Shown: positions 10,807-22,780 of the stretch, piece after piece
Layout of the letters: every line of letters starts with the position of its first letter
How positions within the stretch are numbered: the stretch's first letter is position 1
From: Channallabes apus
Taxonomy: Eukaryota; Chordata; Actinopteri; Siluriformes; Clariidae
Assembly (NCBI GenBank): GCA_030522415.1
Contig: CM060104.1
Location: 21,033,825-21,097,824 of the forward strand
Length of the DNA: 64,000 bases
Reading direction: 5' to 3'
Notes under the pieces: model-generated
Database searches by the model: none
Told to the model about the DNA's origin: nothing
The model's input: the letters and a program-made list of their open reading frames with translations, nothing else
Program-made: the position numbers and the translations under genes

Positions 10807-11690
10807 CCCTATTTATTGTATTATTATTTATACCCCTATTTCCTCTTCCTGCACTTAAGTGTCTGCTACGTATTCAAGTGAATCTTTCTCCTTCTCACAC
10901 ACACATTGGGAAAGATTGTGAAACTGTTATGTTTTGTAACTTTGTGTTACTTTTTGCAATAGCTTTTAATTCCATTTTTCAAGCTAATTTTTGTCTGCTA
11001 TGGCTTATCATTAATGTAAGTTAAACTCATAGTGCTTGTTCTAATCTCTCTTTCACCAGGACTAATAGATAACACAGAGAGTAATGATACAGCTCTACTG
11101 TTCTACTGTTTAATGAATGCTGTTATCTAAATTATCAGCAACACAGCAAATAGATAGCGTTTCCATAAGCTCTTACTCACATCCCTCGTGTACTACTGAT
11201 ACATCGGTAGTCTCGACAACATACGGTGATATCCCACATCCTGTTTTTCTACTTTCTGGCCTGAATTTCATTCATTTCATTCATATTTTGAAACAATATT
11301 AAACATATGGAGTTTAAAAGATTTTAATTATTCTGGTTTATACTTATCCCCAAATGTAAGTGGTTTCAATGAGTCATCTGAAGTGAATACTGTAGAGTGA
11401 TGTATTAAAGTTGTGAGAAAACCTTTCCACAAAGTGGATTTGCTCTAATGGTATCATTTAGAAAACACAGTACATTTTCCTAGCTTGCATTATAACCAAA
11501 ACAAACAGATCCAGCTTATCAGACACGGAAGTACACCAGGACGAGTTCATTCAGCGACCAAATATTTTATACCTCTTTTAAAGCATGTGTGAGCAACTCA
11601 AATGTCTTGTATTTTTCAAAACACATACAGAAATATTATAAACACCCTAAATCTGTTACAATAAACATTTACAAAGCATGTTGCAAGATT
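10165..11690. other. Intergenic, no gene seen
   Basis: AT-rich sequence between the Tc1 element and the 3' end of slc6a18-like. It contains an ATT microsatellite at about 10768-10803. I recognise no exons, RNA genes or element ends. Confidence 0.6.
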
Positions 11691-11696
11691 CAGGTT

Positions 11697-11702
11697 TTTA
11701 TT
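11697..11702 (-). terminator. Polyadenylation signal for slc6a18-like
   Basis: AATAAA on the minus strand, 214 bases downstream of the slc6a18-like stop codon. This is the first canonical signal after the stop and gives a reasonable 3' UTR of about 230-250 nt. Confidence 0.6.
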
Positions 11703-11915
11703 GCACATTGTGACCTCTAGATTTAAAAAAATATATTTTACATAGAATGGTCCATCATGGTAACATCAAATATGTGTTGGATTTAAAAACAATAGAGAAA
11801 ATTGGTTACAGTATGTTGGTCTCAGAATATTCTTTATGAAGATTTCTCAACTGGTAAGTTTTCCTTTAGGAAGAAATAAATGTGTGTTTTAAAAAGTTAT
11901 ATTCAATTACAATGC

Positions 11916-14211
11916 TTATGTTTCCACCTCATATCCTTCATTATTATAGCATATTTTAGTTTGTGTGTCTGAAAGATATTTATTTAAACGTTTTATTAAC
12001 TGATAGAATGCCCAAAGTGGAATAAGTAAGGAGGGAATAGCAGCCAAGAGAATGCAAATGGTGTAGACCCAGCCAGGATATTCCAGGATTTGTGGAGAAG
12101 GAAAATATTCCTGGGAGAGTTAAAAAAAAAAAAAAAAAAAAACATCAATATGAGAATCTGAATATTTGTAATTCATGTCACATACAGTACAGTACATACT
12201 GACAGCACAACTCCAAATTTTTATTCTTTTTTAATGCACTGTTTAATTTATGTCTATGTGCTGAAGGATTAATGACACAGTTCTTGGGCATTTATCATCT
12301 CCATATTAGCTGCGTACTAAGCATTAAAAGAGTTTTCTTACATAAGATGGATTCCATGCTTCATAAGTGGGGGTTTCTTGTGCCTGTACCACCACATAAG
12401 CCAGGAAGACAACCAGCAGCATCAAAGGACTGATTACCCTCCATGTAGCTTGCCAGTACAGGTTGGGTCTTCGCCCTGTCATCCACTCTATATCATCACT
12501 GAACCTGAGACAGTGGAAACACGAAATACAACAGATGATTATATGGATGATGAGTTTCCTGTACCACAACAGCTTATCTCATTAATACAATCCACTGCCA
12601 AGGCGGTTTCTATAGAATTAGTTAATATAATTTATGAACATTTTATCATGTTTAATACAACATAGAAATTATTGTTTAATGATAAATATATTAATTCATA
12701 TTCATAATATTCATAATATTCTGTTTGTGATGTCATTCATGTAGTATGTAGTGTATGTGGTCTTGGCAGGATATAATTTCACAAAAAGTGTTACATACAT
12801 ACAGCCTGTTTGTACATATGTAAGGAATAAAAGCACATCTTAGTATGGACTTACTCTGAATACAATTAATTAATGAATAATTTAGTAAGCACCTGTTTCC
12901 ACCATAGATGTAGATCACGGCTGTGATCTCAAAAAATGCGATGACTAGCAGAGGCAAGGAACCTACGTAGTTATTAAAGATGGCCAGCCAGTAATTTCCT
13001 GATCCCATCGTGAATATAAGTGCCACCAAAAACGAAACCAGGCATATTAGACCTACAAAAAAATCACGATTCAGTTTGTAGACAAAAAATATTTATGATT
13101 TCATCTACTGCTAACCTAATCACTCAGAATTTTTCAGAACATGGCTTGGGAGACCATGTTAGGTAAAAATTATCATCTGCTTTATGGTGCCCCTGGCTAT
13201 CTATTTACCTGTGAATATCTCCTTAGGAATGCACTTCGGTATAAGATGCAGGTCCAACAGAGGGGTCAAAACTCCCTCCAGATTGCCAAACATTGACGAA
13301 ATGCCAAGACTGAAGAGCATAATAAAGAAGAGCACGGCCCACACCTGGGAACCTGGCATCTTTATGACTGCCTCTGTGAACACAATGAAAGCCAACCCTG
13401 TGCCTGAGGCACTCTAAGGAACAACAAACATACAGAAAAACATCTTGGTTAAACTTCAAGAACAGAAAACATGTTTATCGCTGCCAAGGATGAAGGGATA
13501 TTCACTTAATGAGGGGATATCCATCAATAAAGTGGGACTGTTATTTTTTAACTATATGGTAGGATGTCAACAGCCAGTAGTACAGTGCCTTGCAAAAGTA
13601 TTCATACCCCTTGAACTTTTCCACATGTTGTCACATTACAACCACAAATGAAAATGTATTTTATGGGGATTTTATGTGATAGACCATGATGTGAGACGGA
13701 ATTGTGAAGTAGAAGGGAAAATGTTAAATATTTTTCAACTTCTTTTACAAAAAAATATCTGAAAAGTGTGCATTTATAATACCCCTTACTAAAATCCAAT
13801 TACCTTCAGAAATCACCTAATCAGATTTGCTGTGGAATAAGTCATAAAAATCATTAGGCCCTTCTGCTAGAGGAATTTTATTTGCTTTGTATCAGGCCAT
13901 ATTACACTACAGTGGAACCTTGGATTATGAGAATAATTTGTTCCGGAAGTAGGCTTATATTTACACTTATATATATATTTATATAACACTCAAATCAATG
14001 CGGATTCCCTCATGAGAAATAATGGAAACTCAAATTATTCGTTCCATAGCCCCCCCCCCCCCCCCCCACACACAAATAACATAAAACTAATTAATACATT
14101 TTTTAAAATAAAATATAAAGTACAAATAAATCTAATTAACCTGCACTTTACATTTTAAAAAAGTAAAAACAATTCCTGACAGATAAATGTTTCCGTTTAT
14201 GCACGCAGATG

Positions 14212-14272
<61 letters not shown>

Positions 14273-14363
14273 GCTAAAGTAAGAGGAGAGGAGGATTCAG
14301 CCCCTCCCCTCTTCTCGTCTTACACAGTAACACTTTCTCCTCTCTTATTAGTTTTTCACACAC

Positions 14364-14413
<50 letters not shown>

Positions 14414-17400
14414 TAACGGAAAGACTGTTTTATTAGAAAAATTTATTGCGGACATCTATTAGGGATAAAATTTATCTACACTTTACCTTTGAAAAGAATC
14501 ACGACAGAGCAATGTTTCTGTGTAGAGCATAACGGCATGCTGACCCAGGGAATGATCTTTAACCCCTCTAATGAGACTTTCTTTTGCTTTACACGCGCGC
14601 ACACACGTGTTATAATAAACAGTACCCGCACTGTACACACATGCATACAAACACAAAATAAAACATGTTTTATGCGCACACGTGGTCATAGTGTTATTAT
14701 AAACAGTACACACATGCACGTATGTTGATTATACAAATGAGAGATGCGCACCAACAGGAGACGATTACCCATAATCTTGCAGCGCAAAAGAGAGAAAAAA
14801 CATCAGTTGTGATCACGTGACGCTCTGCGTCAAAACAAGAAGCGCATGCATGGTACATAATACTAGGTACTCGTAAACCAAGACTTGTTTGTTTTTCAAC
14901 TCAAAATTTCTTAAAAATCTTTGCTCGTCATGCGGAACACTTGCAAACCGTGTTACTCGTAATCTGATGTTCCACTGTACTTCATTTACTGTATATATCG
15001 ACATTTCATTTCTTATCGATTATCCATGATGAACCCATTATTTTGATATGTGTAATAATACCTGATCAAGCAATGTTTGGAGATTGCAAGTCTTCAGATT
15101 TAGCATGTGCACCGCTTGTGTATTCGTAGCATTAAGTTTTGTGAGCCATCCCTCATAATTTGCTTCTGTTATATTCATATCCGGAATATCAAAAGCATCT
15201 TTCAAATCCTTGATATTACTGTGTAAACATGAAACAAGGAAATATGTAAACAAAAATGTTTTTTACTTTATCCTTAATGACATTGTGCATCACTTACCTT
15301 AGCACACACTCATTATAGCTTGACAATGCTTTAAAACCAAGGATAGAAAAAATGGGAATTGATGCAAAGATTGAGGTAGCACTGTTGATGCAGCCAACAA
15401 TAAGAGCATCTCGCTCACAGTTGTTTCTGAAAATAAATAAATAAATTAATTACTCATTTAATTTAACTTGCCAATAGTAAGTTACTGTTGTTTTACTATT
15501 TGACCTTGCAGTGGTGAATGATTAAGCTCCTGTTTTAGTCTATACATCCTTTATTTAGATCACCAGCCTATCTAATTTTCTTTACATTTTAGTCTCGGCA
15601 CATCTGCTAATCTGTTTTTCAATTATATGAAGTGTATTACAGCATTACAATGCATACAGTATGTAATACATTATGTAAGCAACATATAGTATGTAAAGTA
15701 TATACTTCCTTGTGTGATATACAGTAGCTTACTTTTGAGGGTTATAGCTGGAAAATGCAATGAGACCTCCACATGCAAGAGACAGAGAGAAGAATATTTG
15801 GGTTGCTGCATCCAACCACACATTTGGGTTTTTTAGTGTTTCCCACTGACAGAAGAAGGGAAAAAAGCACTGAAAGGTCAGAAACAGATATAAATACTGT
15901 ACATGAAATATTTTATTGCACTGTGGTTGCACATGTGGTTATAACCCACTTTCAGAGCAATGAAGAGTTCCCCACTACTTTTTAAACATGAGCATCATCA
16001 GGAAATCTGATGTCTAGAAAATGTTTACAGTATATACGATATGTCATATAATTCTTTTCCATGTATCCATATGAGCTGATCTACACTACGCTCAGTGGGT
16101 ATGGGTCTGGACTATTGATCAAATGGGTAAATACCATTACCAAATCTACGTTCATGGCAAAGGCGTGAACTAGCTTAATTTACATGGCACTAACTGTGTA
16201 TAGTTATAAAGTGTATAATAGGCTAAGAAAAATGCATAACTTACTTTGGGTGTAAACAGGTGGCGCAATCCAATAGTAGCTCCTGGCAGAGTCAATGCCC
16301 GGATCAGAAAGATGGTGAGTACAAGGTATGGGAAGGTAGCTGTGACATACACAGCCTGCACCCAGTATGACAAGTCAATTTAAAGTTTGATTAACAAACA
16401 TATAAATGATTAATTTACTAAATACAATTAAGATAAAGGTCTTGACCTTGCCAATGGTCTCGATGCCTCGAATGAAGCAGATATAGACAATACACCAAGC
16501 TGAAGCCAGACACACCACTAGCCACCACTGAAGGCCCCCATTAACTGAAATGCTTGAAGTGATATTTAGCGTCTCTCTGTACCAGAAGTAGTTCACTGGA
16601 GTGCTCTCCTTACATTCCTCTAAGACGTCTGCAATAACATGAAACATTTATAAATATAACGCTGTCATTAGACAGCTTTCAGCTTTCAAAGCTTTCAAAG
16701 TGCTCGATATAATCATGTGGTTCCGAATTTGTGGCATTTAAAGATTTATGGAAGGTTCATTTATGGGAGTGAATGCTGAGTGTCCGCATACTTTTGGCCA
16801 TATAATGTACTGTATGTCATCAACAATACAGATTGATGTACAGTATGTGATCCTGCACCTCAATGACTTTAATCAATGTACTGCTAAAAGTTTTGATGCC
16901 ACTTTATTTTATATATATAATCCAATTATTAAAATATTTGACTAATTGTTTTAATTGTATGATAATAAATAGAATAGCTTTGATAATAGTTTTGAATAGT
17001 TTTAAAAATGATAGAATCCCAGCCTATTCAGCAAAGACCCCACTTTGAGAACCAGATGAATACTGTCTCTCTTGCCTAAATGTACTGCTGTGATACCGTT
17101 GTGTCTTACCAGTGCGATTGTGGTAGACTGGGCATGACTCCCATGGCAGTGGGTTCTGGAATGAATGGAAGAAATACCACAAAACCCAGGCCAGTATAGT
17201 GTTGTAAAACAAACCGATCAAAAATGATACAGTCATAGCAGCCATACCTGCACGTGCACACACAAACACACACTAAATCAGTTAATTACAACATTGTTAA
17301 ACAGACACGATAACACAAACATGAATAATTACTGGATACCATACACTGATGACAAATCACTCAGTTACAGTCCTCATACAGTGTGTCCATAACCACTGTG

Positions 17401-19381
17401 CACACAGTCCTTTCATAAGACAAAGAGTACCCACCTACTCCTCCTAGATAAGGTGAGATTGAGTTCCAAACTCCTATGCTGCCCATGCGGAGCCTCTGAC
17501 CAATAGCTAGCTCCATATGAAGAAGTGGAAGCCCCTCAAACACCAGCGCTATGAGGTATGGGATCAGAAATGCCCCTAAATACAAATACAACACTGTTAT
17601 ATTTCTTTAATTTTTTTCATGGGCTTTATACAATGGCAAATCAGAAGATTTTTAGTGAGGCAGTTAGTACTACTGTAGGTTATCATGCTAACCTCGACTT
17701 TTTTTTCTAAATGTTATCCTTGTTTTCGTCTCACTGAGCATGATATGTGGCAAGCTTTTGTTCTTGGAAGATCTCATGTCTCTGAAAACCTGCAGTCTTA
17801 CCGAGTTGATTTTTAACCCTTGGTGGCAAACTATTGGAATGAAAGCTTTTTCTGTTTAAAGGCTACATTAATTTCATGCAAATTTTAACTCCGAGCACGT
17901 TCACTGTGTAACTGACTGGACTTCACTATAATAAATACAGAATAGTGCAGTATGAATGGATCCAGTAATGAAGGTTTTGTCATGTACCAAATGTACTGTA
18001 CAGTGCCATGGGTAAACCTGGTCTCTATCTTTACCTACCTGTACTGTATATATATACACGTATATTTACTCTCAACAAAAAGCTGTTATTCCCTGTATGA
18101 AGGGTCATGGAAGTGCAAACATCACATGCATTAGAGCCATATCTCTTCATATAAAAAGTTTGAATAGTGATATCTTTTGTACATTGAAAGGTATGCTGAA
18201 AAAAACTCTGTGGTTTTTGTGTGTTAGTGTGAGTATGTGAGTGTTTCCTCCATACTTCTGTATTTTAAGTATAAATAGAGTGTATGGGTAGCAGCATTAA
18301 ACCCCATTAGATTTCCCCAACAGTCTTATTCCTAACGCAAGCAACATAATATATGGAGTTGCTATCAGTGTTACTTGGCTTTTAAATACTATATACTGTT
18401 TTTTTTTAATTCATTAAAAAAGGGTAGATATACATTGAATGCTTTTTTAAAGTCCATTTATATTTATTTGAATGGACTGTGTGATTATTAAAAGAAAGTT
18501 ATATTTCTTTGACGTAAGCATTTTATCAGCCTCTCAGTAGCAAGTGCAGAATGTCTGAGATGTGTTTTGATGATTTTAATAGCTGTCTTGCTAACCACAA
18601 TTTCCTCTCAGCACAGCACAGTGTGTGACTGCTATGCACCATGGCTGACTTTAAGCTTATCATGAGCTGCCTCTGTATTATATACTGTATTATGGACACT
18701 CAAACTGCATGGTCTTAGCTCTAACAATGCTTACATGTGAATCTCTGAATTAAAAAAAAAGATCAACTATTGAACCGAACTCCTAATTAGAGAAAATTTC
18801 ATTATTTAAGACTGATTTAAATCTTCAAAATTGTCTGGATATTTAATTTATTTTATAATAATATCCAGAAAAACATACTTTTATTTAATTTTATACTTGA
18901 TTGATGATTCAACTTGATTGAATATTGTTAAAATGTATATCATTAGCAAAATGGATTACTGTATCTGAATCTAATATGGGTTTCCAAAATGAAATGGAAT
19001 TACTTATTACTGATGGTTATAGTTATGTTCAAGGATAAATGTTTTTACCATGAGCATTAACAAACCTTTTACAAGTTTCAAGAATTAGAAACCAGCTAAC
19101 ATGTTTTTTTCAGCAATACAGAATAATGCGTAAGTCAAATTACAACAAGCATTAAATTAAACCCTGCTTTGCATATAATAAATTTCCAAAAGTCTCTTAC
19201 CTCCCCCATATACCTGACACAAATAAGGGAACCTCCATACATTGCCCAAGCCAACAGCAAATCCGATACATGTTAGCAAGTACTGAACCTTATTGTCCCA
19301 TTTGGGGCGTTCATCAGTCTGATCGGCCTCCCCTTGAGCTTGGTTCAGCTCTATGTCTTTGCTACTCTGAGCTCCATCCAT
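11916..19381 (-). CDS. slc6a18: Sodium-dependent neutral amino acid transporter, B0AT3-like, 12 exons, 624 aa
   Basis: SLC6-family Na+-coupled amino-acid symporter; mammalian relatives work at apical epithelial membranes with collectrin or ACE2. Exons on the minus strand are 19201-19381, 17435-17575, 17110-17247, 16447-16628, 16245-16355, 15733-15845, 15298-15426, 15062-15218, 13209-13413, 12893-13052, 12342-12504 and 11916-12110. Phases fit throughout and give 624 codons. Diagnostic blocks are RPKWDN (residues 25-30), the TM1 motif [10 protein letters not shown] (44-53), [77 protein letters not shown] and WMTGRRP. WMTGRRP and [10 protein letters not shown] favour SLC6A18 over SLC6A19. The exon 4 donor is weak (AAG|GTCAAG). 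It is a tandem neighbour of slc6a19-like on the same strand. Confidence 0.87.
13578..13905. mobile_element. Tc1-like transposon end (Tdr2-type)
   Basis: Starts with CAGTGCCTTGCAAAAGTATT, continuing through a CACATTACAACCAC block, AGAC.ATGATGTGAGACGGAA and CTTTTACAAAAAAATATCTGAAAAGTG. These are typical of the end of a widespread fish Tc1 family. It is cut off where MITE 13910 begins and carries no transposase. It lies in intron 8 of slc6a18-like. Confidence 0.7.
13910..14977. mobile_element. MITE with CAGTGGAACCT-type inverted ends, long copy
   Basis: The ends are CAGTGGAACCTTGGATTATGAG and CTCGTAATCTGATGTTCCACTG (inverted), flanked by TA on each side, as in pogo/Tc1-mariner elements. The 1068-bp interior is non-coding and holds a TG tract at 14213-14270 and a CA tract at about 14357-14411 with a short GA/CT-rich hairpin between, so its core is one large imperfect inverted repeat. 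Relatives are at 38172 and 40307. It lies in intron 8 of slc6a18-like. Confidence 0.88.
14213..14411. repeat. Paired (TG)n and (CA)n microsatellites
   Basis: A TG run (14213-14270) and a CA run (about 14357-14411) face each other inside the MITE and can pair as hairpin arms. Confidence 0.95.
16778..16812. mobile_element. Tc1-like terminal scrap
   Basis: GTCCGCATACTTTTGGCCAT followed by ATAATGTA matches the end motif of the Tc1-like family also seen at 31085-31500. It is isolated in intron 3 of slc6a18-like. Confidence 0.5.
17576..19200 (-). other. Intron 1 of slc6a18-like
   Basis: 1.6 kb of AT-rich sequence between coding exons 1 and 2. I recognise no repeats with clear ends, no RNA genes and no extra exons. 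Confidence 0.7.
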
Positions 19382-20207
19382 CTTTCACTTCACTTTACAG
19401 CTGACTTGTGAGTTATAGGCCAGATATGACTGTCATTTCCTCTTTACACCAGCTCTTGCTTCTTTTTACCTTGACAACTTCTGGTTCGGGTTTTTTCCCT
19501 AAGAAGATGGGGAGGAGCTTTGCTACTTTTGCTCAATCCCATATTATGCTACAGAGTACTGTAGCATAGCACTCCTTTGGTTTCTGGCACATTTCCAGTG
19601 TTTCTGAGATATGCCAAAAAGCACATACAGTTACAGTAGCAAAACACTCCTTCCTAGTTTGTTTAATCAAACTGTGGTTGTACAGAGCATCTAATCTACA
19701 GGTTAACAGATTACTCATTGCCATGACTTCAGAATTGAGGGATGTTAACTACGGCCTTTCTCCCTTTGAAACAGCCCGGCTTACTTAGCACTAAATTGAT
19801 TACTCAATACCAGAAATATAAGTAAGAATTTATTGCCATTTTAGAAGTAATTCTTTCTTATTTGGGGAAAACCAGCACCAATATACAATCATAAATGTGA
19901 AGTGCTTTAAACAAGCATTGGTTGATTAAAATAAAACTAAATATTAAATATATTAAATATATGACTTAGCATGTCCATTAACAAAACTACAATTGTCATG
20001 TAATGCAAATATAATACATGGAAAATGTTTGGTAAAAAATAAATAAGGTCTTTTAATATATATGATACCACAAAGGACTACAAATGTAATTAATTAATTT
20101 AAATATTGCTAACACAATTTGAAATATATTTTAATACAATGGCTAGATACAGGATTATTATTATAATAATATATTTTTAAACAGCAAAGGTACATTTAAC
20201 AGTACAT
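19382..20207. other. Upstream region of slc6a18-like
   Basis: The 5' UTR and promoter of slc6a18-like should lie here. I see no strong CpG island or well-placed TATA box and no other gene. Confidence 0.5.
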
Positions 20208-20585
20208 TCATTCATTCATTCATCTTCTATACTGCTTAATCCTGTGTTCAGGGTCGCGGGGGACCTGGAGCCTATCCCAGGAGACTTCGGGCACTAGGCG
20301 GGGTACACCCTGGACAGGGTGCCAATCCATCGCAGGGCACACACACATACACACACTCACACACCCAATCACACACTACGGGCAATTTAGGAACGCCAAT
20401 TAGCCTAACCTGCATATCTTTGGACTGTGGGAGGAAACCAGAGTACCCGGAGGAAACCCACCAAGCACGGGGAGAACATGCAAACTCCATGCACACAGAG
20501 ACGGGAATCGAGCCTGGCCGGGGAATCGAACCCAGACCCTGGAGGTGCAAGGCGACAGTGCTAACCACTACACCACCGCGCCGCC
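20208..20585 (-). mobile_element. tRNA-derived SINE, full length, young
   Basis: Same family as 5513-5908, with the tRNA-like head at about 20585 reading leftwards, A and B boxes present and an ATTC repeat tail at 20208. It is nearly identical to the copy at 37667-38050, including the short spurious peptides that both could encode, which points to recent amplification. It lies between slc6a18-like and slc6a19-like. Confidence 0.93.
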
Positions 20586-20661
20586 TCAAAGGGTACATTT
20601 CTTACAATAATTATTATATTTAAAAAGAAATCACCATTACCATATTTCATACACTGTATAC

Positions 20662-21142
20662 ACTACCAGTCAAAAGTTTGGACACACCGTCTAATTCCAT
20701 TGTCTTTCCTCGTTTAAATTTCTTTAGACCATACAAAATATGCGATAATCTTCTTTAAACAGTTGATATTGAGATGTGTATTCTACTTGTGCTTTGTAAA
20801 GGCCTCATAATGGCATCTGACTTGGTGTAAATTGGTGATTTCTGAAGCCTTTAACTCTAACTTGTAAGTTTTGGTCTTGCTTTCCTGGGAAGGTCTTCAT
20901 GAGAGCCAGTTTTATCCTGGTGCTTGATGGGTTTTGCAAATGCCCTCGACAATACTGTTCTTGCAAGAACAATTTTCAGAACAGCTGACCTTCGTTTCTT
21001 AAAATAATGACCGACTGTTGTTGCTGTTAGTTATTACCTAATACCATACGTGTTATTTAATAATTTTGAAATATCCAGTATTGTTCCAGGATGTAGCAAA
21101 AAAAAAGGAATTAGATGTGTGCCCAAACTTTTGACCCGCACA
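20662..21142. mobile_element. Non-autonomous Tc1-like element
   Basis: Terminal inverted repeats ACCAGTCAAAAGTTTGGACA and (inverted) GTGTGCCCAAACTTTTGACC enclose about 480 bp. Internal phrases such as TCATGAGAGCCAGTTTTATC and GCTTGATGGGTTTTGCAAAT resemble decayed Tc1 transposase N-terminal sequence on the minus strand. No open frame remains. Confidence 0.75.
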
Positions 21143-21420
21143 AGGTCCAGGTCTCCCATCCCAGCCTCCAGACTACCCATATACAGTATTAATCGATTTG
21201 AACACCCATAGGATGCGCCACACAAAATACAGTCAGATTCATGGAGGAACCACCCCACAACCCACAGCACCCAAAGGATCTGCTGCCAGTGTCCTGGTAC
21301 GAGACACCACAGCACACCCCCAGAGGTCTTGTGAAGTCAGCACAAGGGGAAGCTACCCAATACTGGGAATAATGTTTTGTGCTGTAATGTTATGGTCGAT
21401 CTATATATAACTCTCATATT
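21143..21420. mobile_element. Tc1-like remnant (family 2)
   Basis: Shares GAGACACCACAGCACACC and AGAGGTCTTGTG-type sequence with the elements at 7690 and 45055 and ends near 21400 in TGTAATGTTATGGTCGATCT, a variant of that family's end. It is truncated and non-coding. Confidence 0.6.
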
Positions 21421-21474
21421 CTAGATAATTAAATGTGAAGTGAAACAATTCAACCCTTTTTTTATTTCAATGAT

Positions 21475-22745
21475 AGTGCCTTATTGCTCCTGAAAAATCC
21501 CACATCCAACTTAAAATTAGAATAGTTCCCACAATCTGTGGGGGAAAAAAAAGAAATTTTCAATACAGAAAATTATTTAAGCACTCTGTACTTGGAAGGG
21601 AATACTTTAACATGAATTACTGTTTCAATGCAGCAAGGCAATTCAGAGTGGCAGTGGTAAAACCAGGTTGATCATCTGTATTGTTGGGTCAGAGGTCTCT
21701 TAACTTCCTCTTGACAATATCCCATAACCTTGCTATGGGCTTAAGGACAGGTGAGATGGCTAGCCAACGAAGCCCAGTAATATCATGGTCAGCAAACCAG
21801 GTTGTGGTAGTTTAGGCACTGTGGCCAGGTGCTGTCTTGCTGGAAATGGAATCTGCATCTTCATGTCAGTCTTGTCAGTACTATCGACAGAAGCATGAAG
21901 TGCTCTAAAATCTCCTGGTAGATGGTTTTAATGACTTTGGTGTTGTTAAAACACAGTGGAGCAACACCAGCAGATGACATAGCGCACCAAATCATCACTG
22001 ACTTCACTGGAAACTTCACTATGGAATTTATTCTCTGCCTCTGAATTTGTCCTCCGTACTCTGAGACCTTGATTTCCAAATGAAATGCTAAATTTACTTT
22101 AATAATTATTTTTTCTCCTTAGTCCATGTTAGATGCTTCTGACATTCAGGACGTCTCTGGTTCATGAGTGGCTTGATACTAGGAATGCAACAGTTGTATT
22201 CCATTTTCTGTAGACAACTGTACATATTGGCTTGTGATGCACTGACTCCAGCATCACTCCACTCATTGTGAAGTTCTGCCAAGGACTTGATTCACATTTC
22301 TTAATTATTACCTTAAGCCTGCAGTCATGCCTGTTGTTTGTGCATCTTTTCCTATCACACTTTTCCCCTCCAGTCAACTATCCATGAATATGTTACAATA
22401 CTGGACCTTCTGTGGCTTACCCTCCTTGTGGAGGGTGTTGATGATCAACTTTAGGAAAACTGTCAAGTCAGCCTTTCTTATGTGTGTGCTGAACTAGAGA
22501 GTAACACGCTATTTATAATGTAGGACTACAGGAGTAATTTATTTAAACTTGAATAAATGTAATGTAATGAAATATTCTAATTTTCATGAGCTGTATGCTG
22601 CAATCATTGAAATTAAAACAAAAAGGGCTTGAAATATTTTACTTTACATGTAATGAATCTAGAATATATGAGCAGTATCAATTTGTAATTTTTGAAAGAA
22701 AATTTACTTTTTAACAATACAGTTTGCTGATATTTCAAGATGAAC
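21475..22745 (-). mobile_element. Degenerate Tc1-like element related to 8785-10162
   Basis: Minus-strand fragments resemble the same transposase (a VMIWCAMSSAGVAPLCF block at about 21930-22010, and an EKCDRKRCTNN block near 22340-22370). The right arm shares TCATGAGCTGTATGC, CAATCAT, ATTAAAACA and TAATGAATCTAGAATATATGA with the arms of 8785-10162. Many stops make it an old copy. It begins about 35 bp beyond the slc6a19-like stop codon, so that gene's 3' UTR may run into it. Confidence 0.82.
22538..22543 (-). terminator. Possible polyadenylation signal for slc6a19-like
   Basis: AATAAA on the minus strand, about 240 bases past the slc6a19-like stop. It lies inside the degenerate Tc1 element, so if used, the transposon supplies the transcript end. 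Confidence 0.35.
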
Positions 22746-22780
22746 TGTAAATATTATATCGGCCTCACACATGTATTTAG

